A stretch of DNA of 64,000 nucleotides from Berberis thunbergii (lineage: Eukaryota; Streptophyta; Magnoliopsida; Ranunculales; Berberidaceae): positions 310,001 to 374,000 of the forward strand of contig QNQO01000202.1 in the NCBI GenBank assembly GCA_003290165.1, read 5' to 3'. Position numbers and translations under genes: made by a program. Under the pieces are notes generated by a model. It had not been told where the DNA came from and did not search any database. It worked only from the letters and a program-made list of their open reading frames with translations. Below, piece after piece: positions 22,129 to 33,967 of this stretch. Every line of letters starts with the position of its first letter. The first letter of the stretch is position 1.

Positions 22129-25100
22129 ATGGCTGAAAAGTCTTTTTCATCACGTGATGATAGCTATGTGAAAGTTCATGGGTTCGATATTGTTCGATTC
22201 AATGGTAGGAACAATTTTAAAACCTTGCAGATGGATTGTAAAAATATTCTGGTTAGTTTGGATCAGATTGATGCACTTGATGAGAAAAGGAAACCATCAT
22301 TAGATAAGGCGACGATTGAGGTTATCGAGAAGTGGAGTAAAATGGATCAGAAGGCATGCAGTACAATTCGTTTGTGTCTTTCTCGCAACGTGGCTTACAA
22401 CTTCGATGATGAGATGACGGCTAAGGTATTTGGGATAAGCTTCAGGCTATGTATCTTCAGAATGATCAGATGAGTGCGATGTACCTACAGAAAAAACTCT
22501 TCACTTTTCGATTGCAGCCAGGTAAACTCATGACTGATCACATAAATGAATTTGAATGTTTATATTCAGATTGTGTTAGCTTGGGAGCTAAATTTGAAGA
22601 TAGTTAGAAAACATTATTTTTGTTAATTTCTTTGTTACCGGAATGTGAATCGTTTGTTGATCAGATGACAACATTGAAGAAAGAGAAATTTGTGTATAGT
22701 CACATTGTTCAAGCTGTACTTGCAAAGGCTTCCAGAAAGAGTGCTTCGAATGAGGAGATTCAAGCACATGGCCTTTCAGTGACAAGGGGAAGAAATTTCA
22801 AAAGGAACAACTACAGAAGAAATCAGTCTAAATCAAAAGACAGAGATATGTCTAAGGTTGAATGTTACAAATGTAAACGCAAAGGCCATTACATAAGGAA
22901 TTGTCAAGAATGGAAGGATAATCACAATAAGCAAGAGAATGAGAGTAAGCGCGTAGTGAATATTGTTGAGACACCGGATGTGGTAGAAGATATTCTAATC
23001 GGGGGTGACTTAGCACATGCACTGATGGCAAAATCTTATGACCATTTGTATGATGGTTGGATGTTGGATACAGGAGCTTCGTACCATATGTGTTCCATAA
23101 GGGAATGGTTCAGCACTTTTCGCGAAGTTAAGGGCAGTTAAGTTAAAATGGGTGACTCTCGGCTTTGCAAGGCAATGGGTTTTGGTACAGTCAAATTCCA
23201 GTTGGCAGATGGGTCATGTAGACAGCTTACCGAGGTACGTCATGTTCCAGCTCTTTCAAAGGGGCTGATTTATCTTGGGGTGCTTGAAGCTCAGGGCTAC
23301 AAGTATATTGGTAAGAATGGATATTACAGTGTTTATTTTGGTGACAGGTTGCTTATTACAGCGGTTAGGCATGCCAATTTGTATTTCCTTCAAGGAAGTA
23401 TAGTTGAAGGTGGAGCTATGGTTTCTACAGTTGTTGATGAGAAAAGCTTGCCGCGTACACATTTATGGCACATGTGATTAGGGCATGTTGGTGAGAATGA
23501 ACTAAAAACTTTAAGCAAGCGGGGCTTGCTTGGCGGTGATAAAATGGCAAAACTAAATTTCTGTGAACATTGCATCTATGGGAAGCAGTGCAGAGTCAGT
23601 TTTAGTGATGCTACTCATAGCACCTTAGGGATTGTGGATTACATCCACACTGATGTTTGGGGACCCTCTAGAGTTGCATCCAAGGGGGGTTCCAGGTATT
23701 TTGTGTCTTTTATCGATGACTTCAGCCGGAGAGTATGGGTGTATACCATGAAACATAAAAATGAAGTCACTGATATCTTCAAGAAGTGGAAAGCCATGAT
23801 TGAAAAATAAACAGGAAGGGTGATCAAAGTAGTGAGATCTGACAATGGCGGTGACTATACCGAGGATCCCTTGAAGCAGTTTTGTTTGTAACATGGCATT
23901 AGAAGACACTTCATAGTGAAGTCGACACCAAAACAGAATGGGGTAGCAGAGCGGATGAACCGTGTTGGAGAGAGCACGATCCATGTTTTCCAATGCAGGT
24001 TTGGGCAGAATATGGTGCACTGAAGTAGTAAACACGGCGTGCTATCTCATTAACCGCTCTCCTTCATCAGCTATTGAGTCTCAGATTCCTATGGAGGTAT
24101 GGTCTGGTATTTCTTCAGATTATTCTAACTTGAAAGTATTTGATTGTTCAACATATTTTCATGTTAGGGAAGATAAAATTGGAGTAAGGGCCAGAAAAAC
24201 TATTTTTCTCGGTTATCCAGATAATGTGAAAGGGTATAGATTATGGTGCCCTGACTTGCAGAAGTTTGTGATCAGTCAAGATGTGAAGTTCCATGAGGAG
24301 GCTTTGTTACAGGCAAACTGTGAGAGATGCAAAGATGGTTCCCCTATTTGGAGGGGTGATAGCTATGATGAATATGAGGATGCTGGAGATTCTCTGCAGG
24401 TGGAGCTTGGAGCTCCTAGATCTCATACAGAGCATGATGTTCCTTCTACTGAGGAAATGGGCGATACAAATATGATGTCTAATGAGATAGTGGCAGAAAA
24501 TGAGGTTCCTACTGATGGGGACATGGATCCTACACAACAACGGGATCAACAGTTACAAACACCGTCTTTAGCAGTAGGCAGAGAACCTAGAGTCAAACAT
24601 GCACTACTTAGATTTGGTTATGTGGATGGCGCAACTTGTGCATTCTCAGTTCTTGATGGGTATGATGATGTTCCTACCACATATACGCAGACTTTGCGAA
24701 GTGTTCAGAAAGAGGAGTGGAATGAAGCTTTGGATGAGGAGATGTTATCTCTTCAGAACAATCATACATGGGAGCTTGTGACACTCCCAAAAGGGAAGAG
24801 ATCAATTGGGTGTAAGTGGGTTTTCACAATGAAAGACGAGATTCCAGATTCAAGGGGTACTTGTACAGGTATACGATACAAGGCAAAATTGGTGGCTAAA
24901 GAATATGCACAACAAGAAGGTGTGGACTACAATGAAGTATTCTCTCTAGTGGTAAAACGCACTTCTATCCGAGTCCTTTTGGTTTTAGCAGCGCAATTTG
25001 ACTTAGAGCTTGAGCAACTTGATGTCAAGATTGTTTTCTTGCATGGAGATTTGGAGGAGGACATATACATGTCTCAGCCCGATGGATATGCCATTGTTGG

Positions 25101-26250
25101 TAAGGAAGAAATGATATGCAAACTTAAAAAGTCACTGTATGGGTTGAAGCAGTATTCGAGGCAGTGGTACAAGAGGTTTGATACTTTTATTATTGAGCAT
25201 GGATATGCGAGGAGTCAGTATGATCCTTATGTATTCATACAGAAGCTCAAGGATGGGTCTTTTGTGTTTCTCTTACTTCATGTTGATGATATGCTCATTG
25301 CTGCGAAGAGCATGAAAGAAATTGATAAATTGAAGTTGAAACTTAGCATGGAGTTTGAGATGAAAGATCTTGGTTCAGCAAAGAAAATACTTGGGATGGA
25401 GATAGTGAGAGATAGGAAGAAGGGCAGACTGACATTGTCACAGAGACAATACTTAGAAAAGTTTATTCACCGTTTTGACATGGATACGTCTAGGCAGGTA
25501 AGTACTCATTTGGCTGCTCACTTTAAGCTCTCGGGTAAGTTGTCTCCTAGCACGGAGGATGAGAGGGAATACATGTCACGGGTTCCCTATGCTAGTGCAG
25601 TTGGTAGTCTTATGTATGCCATGATCTGCACACGTTCGGATATCGCTCATGCAGTCAGTTTGGTTAGTAGGTTTATGTCAAACCCGGGAAAACAACATTG
25701 GCAGACAGTGAAGTGGATATTGAGATACCTTTGGGGTATGCTGGATGTTGGTTTAATATATGAAAGAGGAGATGTGTCAAATATGATTCGAGGTTATGTA
25801 GATTCGGATGATGATGGTGATCTTGATAGGCGCCGATTGACTACAGGTTATTGTTTTATATTGGCGATGGGTCCGGTGAGTTGGAAGTCTCAGTTATAAT
25901 CTGCAGTTGCTTTGTCTACTACTGAAGCAGAGTACATGGCTCTATCAGAGGCGGAGAAGGAAGTCATCTGGCTTCGAGGCTTGGTTAGTGATTTGGGTGT
26001 TACTCAGGATGATGTGACAATGTTATGTGACAGCCAGAGTGCTATCCATTTGGCAAAGAACCAGGTTCATCATGCTCAAATGAAACACATTGATGTGCGA
26101 TATCATTTTCTGAGGGACGTCATTGAGGATGGCGAGGTTCTCTTGGAGAAGGTGGGTACTAAAGACAACTTAGCTGATATGTTGACAAAAGCGGTTTCAG
26201 GGATCAAGTTTAAGCATTGTGTCAACTTGATCAGGCCCTCTCAGTGTTGA
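22129..26250 (+). pseudogene. Disrupted copia gag-pol, unit 2
   Basis: Same domain order as in unit 1. The zinc knuckle is intact here (CYKCKRKGHYIRNC, about 22864-22905) and the base lost near the integrase end in unit 1 is present. It has a stop at about 22605 that unit 1 lacks. Shared with unit 1 are the gag frameshift near 22424, the stops at 23475, 23808, 23889 and 25897 and the frameshift before the 645-codon RT frame (23962-25899). Shared lesions mean that the parent element was already dead. Confidence 0.92.
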
Positions 26251-26424
26251 CACCCCAAGGGGTCAGGGCCCTTAGGGACATGATGGCGACTCTCGTGACC
26301 GAGAGATGGGTCTTGACGGTATTTCATGCCAAGGTAGAGATGCATATATGGTCGTTTGTGGCTTATATGGTTGTTTGTGATGCTTGTGTGGTGGCCTGAT
26401 GAAATTGTTCTCCAAGGTGGAGAT

Positions 26425-27166
26425 TGTGAAACAATTACAAAGACTCAACACACAAGAGTCTTTGTGTGATGGAGTGTTTGGTTCACAATTCATGTGGGAC
26501 TTAATGTCATTTTCTTTCTCCAATTAAAGCAAGCATACAACAACTACTTGTATAAAAGGTAAATATAAGGCAGCTATGAAAAAATACAGCATAACAATCA
26601 GAGCGTACAGCTGAAATGCAGCAGCAATACGGCAACAACATCGCAACAGCAACGCAACGTCAGATTGGCTGCAAATACATCGCTGAAACAGAGCAGCAGT
26701 GTGGCGTGAGTGCGACTTGAAAAGGACTGCGGTAAGGGCGTGAAACAGGCTAAGATAAGGGCATGATTTGGTGTGTGCAGCGTGAAACAATAGCCAAATA
26801 GAAGGATTGGAATCGAGTGATTTCGGGTGTTCTTCGTTTGCGAGTTTCGTCAAACTTTTGGCGGTATTGTTGGCTTGAGATTGGGTAATCTCAAGGATCG
26901 TTGCCTGACAACGTTGTAATCTTCAAGTAAGTATTTTCATATTAATAAGAAAGTTATAGAGTCGTCGTCCGTGGAGTAGGCAAAGCCGAACCACGTAAAT
27001 CTCGGTGTCATTTTTATTTTTTGCACATTGTTTGTTCTTTGCTATTACTTGCATAACAATTTGTTTTTTGGAAAGCCTTGCATAACAATTTTAGCCATTC
27101 ACTATCACAAACTAGTTCTAGGACTTGTGTTGGAATTAGTTGCATTAGCTAGTATTTTCCCTTACA
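26425..27166 (+). repeat. 3' LTR of copia element, unit 2
   Basis: 742 bp, near-identical to the unit 1 3' LTR, including the doubled GCATAACAATTT block. Confidence 0.92.
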
Positions 27167-27255
27167 TATGCAGCATGGTGAGAGGCTTCCATGGCAATAT
27201 CTCAGATACCTTCCTTGGCAGCAATACCTCATTCCATCAAAATGTATCCTTCTTG
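27167..27255 (-). pseudogene. Protease 3' coding relic, unit 3
   Basis: Same relic as at 118-206 and 13438-13526, with both stops. Confidence 0.85.
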
Positions 27256-28123
27256 TGATCTTTCTGTGTAAAATAATACATTTTACACTTTCTCCTATGT
27301 ACATAACATCAAAATGTATTTGTGATCTTCCTGTTGTTTGTACATGGCTGCTGTTTTAGTCTGTACATGGATTTCCACCCTGTTTTGTTCAGTTAAACAT
27401 GAGTGGTCTGTAAGCTTACATCTAAATGTTGGTTTATCATAAAACATATCTCTAGAATGTTTTTTTCTGGGTAGACATTTTTCTTATTTTTGGGAGTGTA
27501 TGTAATTATTAACCCCTTTGTGTTGTCGTCATACTGAAAGAAAAATCTCAATAGGGGAAGTAGTATATAGGATTTGCCAAGAAAGTTTCAATACCCAGAT
27601 TAGCTAACTCTGGTTTATTAAACAGAGAACAGTGATGTTATGTACATAGCTAGTTTGACTTGAGTATCAATTTTTCTGGTTTTAGCTTTGGCCGAACTCA
27701 TATATACAGTAGTGTAACCGTGTCAACAACCTGGAAGATTGACCAGTAACAGTGTTGGCAAACCTGGAAGTGGACATGATGTTGCTTATTTTTCATCGGA
27801 TTACCAAGTACAGCATCATTATTAAAGCGAAGCAGGAACTTTTTGAATGATTTTTGACACGCCTACCCCCAAACATCCGGAGGGCCATGATCTGAACCCA
27901 GTGAAGATGTCTTTTGGTCAGTGTAAAGAAACACTTCGTAGCATACGGTTGCAATTAAGTTGATTTGGAATGAAAAATCCAATTTCAGTCTCTTTTGAGT
28001 TGATGAATGTAGATTGTTCCATGATCTCCAGTTTTTTATTAACGAATTATTTTTTTACATTGCTAATGCATTTTGTTGAACATTGCAACTTTACACTAAC
28101 CTGGGTGCAATGCTTATGTACAG
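27256..28123. other. Intergenic part of unit 3, no gene recognised
   Basis: Equivalent of 13527-14393, differing by about a base or two. Confidence 0.5.
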
Positions 28124-28249
28124 GGTGCTCGATGGCCTCACCTGTTTTACCGTTCACTTTTTAGTGCTCTCTTACCCAACTGCATAGTGTGCATTTTTAA
28201 AGAATTTACTCCTGCTCATGTCCCAGATCACATGCCCCTGCTGTGGCTG
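28124..28249 (+). other. Unidentified exon-like segment, unit 3
   Basis: Same as the unit 2 version, with the 42-codon frame and both splice words kept. Confidence 0.4.
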
Positions 28250-28435
28250 GTAATTTAATTCTTTTTATTACAACATCTATTTGCTTGGTTTGAAAAGTAG
28301 AAATAATCACTTTACTCCTGCGTAACTGTGATGCAGTTTGATCATTTTAGACTAGTAAAACTCATGAAACTTGTACGGCTTTGATACATAACAACTTCAT
28401 TCACAACAAGTAAACAAGCAGACAGAGAATTACAT

Positions 28436-29573
28436 TTATGCGGTAGGGTAAGAGGCTTCCATGGCTATACCACAGATACCTTCCTTCGCGGCAATACCCC
28501 GTTCCATCATAATGTATCCTTCTTGCCCCCATGAACTGCCCCATGAGTTTTTAACCAACCAATACTTTGTGCCATCACTAGCTGTCCCATAACCGACGGC
28601 AGTGACACCATGGTCTAGCTCAGTCCCACAATCTCCAGTGAACACACCACTAGAGTAAAATTGGAAAGCAGAGCCACTAGCATCGATGGCAACCGAAATT
28701 GGTTGATTAGCAACAGCCTTCAGTAGCGCTTCCTCACTGTTGGCAGGCACATCTTCATGACCAGTAATCTGGGCAGCATGGCTGGATTCCTTCTTCTTAT
28801 TGCAAGTGTCATCAACTCCTTTGTAAGGATAAAAAGCTTCTGTTGTGAGACCATGGTTTTGTAGGATGAAATCAAAGGCATCGTCCATGAGACCACCCCC
28901 ACAGCCTTGGTCCACACTAGTGTCACAGTCGACTAGCTCTTGCTCAGACAGGGAGATCAACTTACCTGTGGTGATCTGGTTAATACCTTCCGTAGCTGCT
29001 ACTGCAGAGAACGCCCAACAACATCCTGCGTGCATGCAATAATGCCAAGTTAAACACTTGAAAGAAAAATATGATGCAGCAATAGGTAAAAAGTAAATAA
29101 CTACTTTTTTCACTTAATTATATACCACATTGTCCTTGGTCCTTGATAGGTGTAACAGCTCCCTTCTTCCTCCAGTCCATGGTAGATGGAACTGCAGAAA
29201 CATTTTCATACTTGTACGAGGTGGAGCTTGGTTGAGAGTTAGATGAAGATCTTTTTCGGTAGCCATTACGAGATGCTACAAACTCTTCATTGGTTAAGTC
29301 AGCGAATTCATTAACACTTAGTTTGTATGGCCGGTTTCCAACATTGTTGAAAGAGTCTATAAAGTCTATGTTGGCTCTAAATATGTTGAAGCGGTGTTCT
29401 TTCTCAGCGGCATCCTTGTACACTTTCCCATACTGGGTCATCCACATCTCATGCCTCTCAGCCATAGATAACTCAGGAGTCTCATGGAGTGTTCGAAGGG
29501 ACACAGCTTGAGATACACACATGACCAAAACCAGCAAGGCTACACACACGAGGGATGATGATGATGAGGCCAT
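28436..29573 (-). CDS. Papain-type cysteine protease (C1A, SAG12/SAG39-like), unit 3
   Basis: Exons 29573-29126 and 29025-28436 give a 345-aa protein identical in sequence to the unit 1 product (Ser at residue 5). At the DNA level it carries the same silent change as unit 2 near the NEFAD codons, so it is a mosaic of the two, as expected if gene conversion or unequal exchange acts across the array. All catalytic residues and the signal peptide are intact. Confidence 0.95.
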
Positions 29574-29651
29574 TATAGGGTATTGAGAGGTGGGGTAACT
29601 CTAAGAGAAGAAAGTAAACTGAAGATGAGAAATCATGTGCAGTTCTTGATG

Positions 29652-29659
29652 CTTATATA
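29652..29659 (-). promoter_or_regulatory. TATA box of the cysteine protease, unit 3
   Basis: TATATAAG on the minus strand, with spacing as in the other units. Confidence 0.6.
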
Positions 29660-30656
29660 CTCTCCAATTTTTTGGATTAGTGTGATTGATAGAGAGAGTG
29701 GCGTGCAGGCTAGGGGAGGATATAGGACCTGACACTATACTTGGAATGTTTGTTTGATGTAATCACATTTCAGTTTAATGTTGCAGATACGTGTGGTAAC
29801 TAAATCTCTATCTGTCTTGTATATTCGAATTATCGAATACAATAATCACATTTAATATGTGCAATGTTATATTCAGTGGACTAAGTTTCTTGCACGGTTT
29901 TTTGGTCATTTGATATTATTTTATGATGGTTTGATCAACAGTTTGTTTTCCCATTTCCTTTTTCTCCTCTCAGGTATGTACATTGTACTCTTAACAATTC
30001 AGTCTAGTTTATCATGTTAATTATCTCCCTACACTTTCACTCATAGCCCTAGGTAATTATCAAATGTCTTTATCCTTCCAGGATGAACATTAATTACCTG
30101 CATCATCATATAGGATTCTCTAAGTATTTTGGTGTATATTGGGGATGCTCTCAGAGCATAGGAAGCATTTCTTTAAAGAATCAAGTCTTTCAATGGATAT
30201 TAAGCATTGATACCTTTTCTATAAGCTCGTGGAAATGGGTTTGTACAAACCAGAGTTTGGGATATTTTTCATCTTCAAAATGTAAAGCTGTTAAAATGGG
30301 CTTGTTATCATGATCAACTAATGTGTTTAATATTTCATTTTTCATGCAGTGGATTTTGACAAGAAATTCTTGGCATGGAACTTGAAGATTCAGACACCTA
30401 GATGATGCACAGGCTACACAATTCCCACTGCCGCAGATTGCAATGCAAGTGCATGATTGTATTAAGGGCAAACTGCTTCAGAGTCGATTTTGGCCAATTT
30501 TAGGGAGAGTGCTAGACTAATGGGATACTAGAGTTCATATTAGGCAGCAGTTAAATAATGTTTCGGAATTGTTCAATGTTAGCTAAGCTAAGCCTTCGCT
30601 CACCTCGACTGAAAGAAACTGATGAACTTGATAAGGGATTTTCACTTAAATTTTTT
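29660..30656. other. Spacer upstream of the protease, unit 3
   Basis: Equivalent of 15930-16926; nothing coding is supported. Confidence 0.45.
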
Positions 30657-30923
30657 GCGTGGCTCAGTTGATCTAATGATAAGGGAATTAACGGTTGCAT
30701 GTTTTTAGTCCGCATTAGAGAGATGTCCTGATTCTCGTTATTGAAAAAGATAGAAGTTAAATTAACTAAATGACGGCAGGCTTCCCAAAGTGATGAATGA
30801 CCAGTTGATTGTTGTGTTTAATTTTTTTTTTTTTTTTATTGTCAATTCATAGGCCTGAACCTGATCATAAGGTTCGGGGATCCTAAAAACCCCAGCTCAC
30901 TTTCCAAAAAAAAAAAAAAAAAA
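30657..30923 (+). mobile_element. SINE-like element, unit 3
   Basis: Same element as at 16927-17191, with an A tail of about 18 bases. Confidence 0.5.
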
Positions 30924-31517
30924 GGGTCCAAAACACAAAGGGGCATTTAGATACTTTGATGCAGAGGTTGAGAATCCATTAGTTCTGATTTGAATTGATC
31001 ACATTCCCGTCATTCCTTTGTTTCAATGAGGTACAGATGATCCTCTCATTCCAACAACCCCCAAAATCAGTGCCTCAAATGCTTGGAATCAGTAGAATAA
31101 GCCTTCAAAATCACAAATAAAGAATAACTTGTCTCTATTTTGACATAAGGAGGTGAGGGCCCCAATGGGTTAATGACTAATATCAATCTTAAACATTTCT
31201 GATTAACAGTTCTGATATCATACACAAGTTAATGCATCATCTACAATGTAATGTCAAGCTTAGAGCTTACCAATAGAGAAACTACTTGAGGCGCTTTAAC
31301 GAGAACCATGCTCTTACTTCATCTTAAAGAGCAGTTCATATATTAGGTCTTCAGCAGTAGTATAGGATGGTTAAAAATTCTCTGATAACAGAATTTCACA
31401 ACACATTTTGAGCATGGATAAAAAGGGAACTGGTATGAATCATGATATATATTGAATTTGAGTTTAATAAAATGGTAAACTTTACAATATAGAGATTCCA
31501 GATACATATAAAAATTC
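30924..31517. other. RING gene 3' flank, unit 3
   Basis: No gene. It matches 17192-17785 closely. Confidence 0.6.
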
Positions 31518-32546
31518 CTAAACTGTTGTTTGCAGGCCTGTTCTTCTGCAGATAGGGCAGTTATTCTTAAAAAGCAGCCACTGTTTTATACAATCCACGT
31601 GATACTCATGCCGGCATTCAAGCGTCCCAATCCTATCTTGGTTTTTGTACTCAGACTGACAGATGCTGCAAATCTCTTGAGTATTCTCAGCAGCAGATGA
31701 GCAAACAACTACTCTCGTCTTGAGACGTTCTGAAATGATTTGATCAGTCAATCCAAGATTTACACTCCCAACCTCTTCTTGCAATGCCAATAGTCCCTGC
31801 AATTAAATGAGAATATTGTTTGAGTAAATGTACTACAAAACCAAGCCCATTATAATGCAAATTTTCAATTTCTCAGTTCAATTACCTCATAAGACATCAT
31901 GTTGATATTGCGGTCAGTGGGAACCAAAGTATTTGGTCTGTGTAGGGTGAAGTTTCCAAACCGAGATAAAGTTTGATCAATTATGGCCTCCTACAGAAAT
32001 CAGACAACTTTCAACATGGACACTCAAAATAAAAATAGAGTGAAACTGAAAAGAGAAGAGAATTACTAACATCTCTCTCCACATCTCTCAATTGTGCTCT
32101 CAATCGCTGCAAGTTGTTCTGCGCATATCTCCGCCTCGCAATCAGATCCCCAACTAGGGCTATTCTCTGAATCGATGTTAACTCAATCCTTGAACTTGGG
32201 ATGTTGTTGCCCGGATAAGTCTCGGTGGGGGGTGGAATTAGGTTTACTTGCGAAGGAATGTGATCAAGAATGGCAACGCCCTGCATATTTACCATCGAAA
32301 CTTAAATTCTTTGATAATAATTCATAAAAGAAACAGACCCCAAAGTGCAAAACTTGGTGAAAATAGAAAGAAAATAAAAATCGTGAAAAAAGAAGTTACA
32401 TCTTGCATCCGGAGTATCCACTCGGTCTGATTGCGATGCTGCGAAGACATGGATCTCCATCCTGGACGATTGGGATGATGCGATCCACTCGGATAAGACC
32501 ACTGCGAGGACGTGCGGGCATTGGAGGAGTAAGTAGGCCTTGACAT
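31518..32546 (-). CDS. RING-H2 finger protein, probable E3 ubiquitin ligase, unit 3
   Basis: Exons 32546-32400, 32280-32071, 31990-31886 and 31796-31518 give 246 aa, identical to the unit 2 product (Thr171). The intron between exons 1 and 2 is one base shorter than in unit 2. This is the last complete gene of the array: about 1 kb beyond its start the unit is cut off and unrelated DNA begins. Confidence 0.88.
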
Positions 32547-33186
32547 TTCTGAAAGACCCAAAACCAGTAGAAGAAGAAGAAAGATGAAAGATTAGAGAAT
32601 GTGCAGAGCTCAGAGAGAAGATGGAAAGGTAGTAAGTAGATAATGAAAGAATGAGAGGTTTTCTTTCTTTTATTTCGCTGCTGGTTTCTATTTATTTTCC
32701 TTCATGAAGCTGGTTTCTATTTTTGAACCGCCCGCCAACGGCTTTATTTCCCCCCTGTTTCGTATGGGCTACGATAATGGGCCTAACCCGGTCGCGCAGC
32801 CCGGACCTGTTTACTTGGATTTGTTTTTATAGTTTCGGGTCAATTTGCATACGAGTTCGGGTTAAAGGCCTGGACACAAAGTAACCTGATGTAACCCTTT
32901 CTATATGTGTTGAGATGTTAGCTTTGCATGATTCACCCTTTCAATCAGGATTCCTCAATGGATTTTGGTCATGTTAAAAAAAAATTTCTATGTGAATTTC
33001 AAAGCACTATTAAAATTCAATCCAATAAAAGGTGAAATACAAATTTGGTAACGCTGATGGATATATGAGTTAAGTGTTGCAAAGAAGGAGAGATAAATGC
33101 GGGTGGGAAAAATTAAGCAAGGTTTGGTTCACATCGTGTCATGAAAGGTTGGAAGAAGCACGTTAGAGTTAGGGAAAAAAAAAAAC

Positions 33187-33453
33187 ATGTTAGAGCTAGA
33201 AACTCAACTCAATGTGTGTAAGGCTGCGGTAGCCAATGGTGGGACTACACCAGGGACAATCACCCACAGAGTCGAAGCTCCCAAACCTAAGGCCTATGGT
33301 GGGGCAAGGAGTGCAAGGGAGATTGACAACTTCTTGTGGAACATGGAGCGCTACTTTGATGCGGATGGCATAATAGATGAAACATCAAAGGTACGTAGTA
33401 TCTCCTTATATTTAAATGATGTTGCTACAGTTTGGTGGCTGATATTCACGTAA
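33187..33453 (+). pseudogene. Gypsy-like gag fragment, unit 3
   Basis: Identical in reading to the unit 2 fragment. The array ends about 160 bases downstream of it. Confidence 0.7.
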
Positions 33454-33612
33454 TTATTACATAATATATCTCTTAATTTATATATGTTAGTGTTTCGATT
33501 ATTATATTTTATTCTAATTATTTCGTTTTCTTGTCTTTGTAGAAATTTGAGCGTGAACGATGAAATCGCATGAAGGTGACAATTTAAGGAATGATCAATT
33601 GGTTGACTCTAG

Positions 33613-33899
33613 AGGTAGTATGAGATGGGAGGAATGAGATGGGTATGAGATGGGTATGAAGAGAGAAGCAAGGTTTAAGATGACATCAATTTGGATGCCA
33701 AGTAGTGTAGAGAGAAACTTCAATCAAAATCGGGTTACAGATTGCTCAAAGCATATTATACAGTAGTATGGAAAAGATTCATACTATATTATCTCATCAC
33801 AACCTAATAGTTAAAACTAGACCATTGAGTGCACATGATGCAACTTGCTTTTTAGATTAGACCTGTGTTCATTCTAATCTCATATATCTGAAATGAACT
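33613..33899. other. Right edge of the array, no gene
   Basis: After the shared word GGTTGANTCTAG the sequence no longer matches units 1 and 2. It starts with a short purine-rich GATGGG/GTATGA repeat (about 33620-33660), followed by AT-rich DNA without recognisable coding. Confidence 0.6.
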
Positions 33900-33967
33900 G
33901 CTCTGAGACGACTGAAATATCAATGCAACATCTATAATCTAGTGTCAAGTTTAGAGCCTATTTAAAG

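Larger units (their letters stand above)
21376..27166 (+). mobile_element. Ty1/copia retrotransposon, unit 2 copy
   Basis: 5' LTR 21376-22073, primer-binding site 22076-22087, internal region, 3' LTR 26425-27166. TATGC flanks it at 21371-21375 and 27167-27171, the same site as the unit 1 copy. It is therefore a copy made by segmental duplication, not by a second transposition. Confidence 0.95.
1..33612. repeat. Tandem array of 13.3-13.7 kb gene-bearing units
   Basis: Three direct repeats are visible: unit 1 at 1-13321, unit 2 at 13322-27050 and unit 3 from 27051 until similarity fades near 33612. Copies are nearly identical over coding and non-coding DNA, with scattered SNPs and small indels. 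Unit 1 lacks 419 bp that units 2 and 3 have. Units 2 and 3 share several variants against unit 1, such as a Ser171Thr change in the RING protein and a 10-bp intron deletion, so they look like the younger pair. The window opens inside the 3' LTR of a further unit to the left. The private differences argue against a simple assembly echo, but misplaced haplotypes remain possible. Confidence 0.95.

Noticed and set aside
1..33612. The array as a pure assembly duplicate
   Set aside because: The units differ by a 419-bp deletion, private frameshifts and stops in the copia copies and amino-acid changes. Haplotype misplacement is still possible and is stated as a limit.
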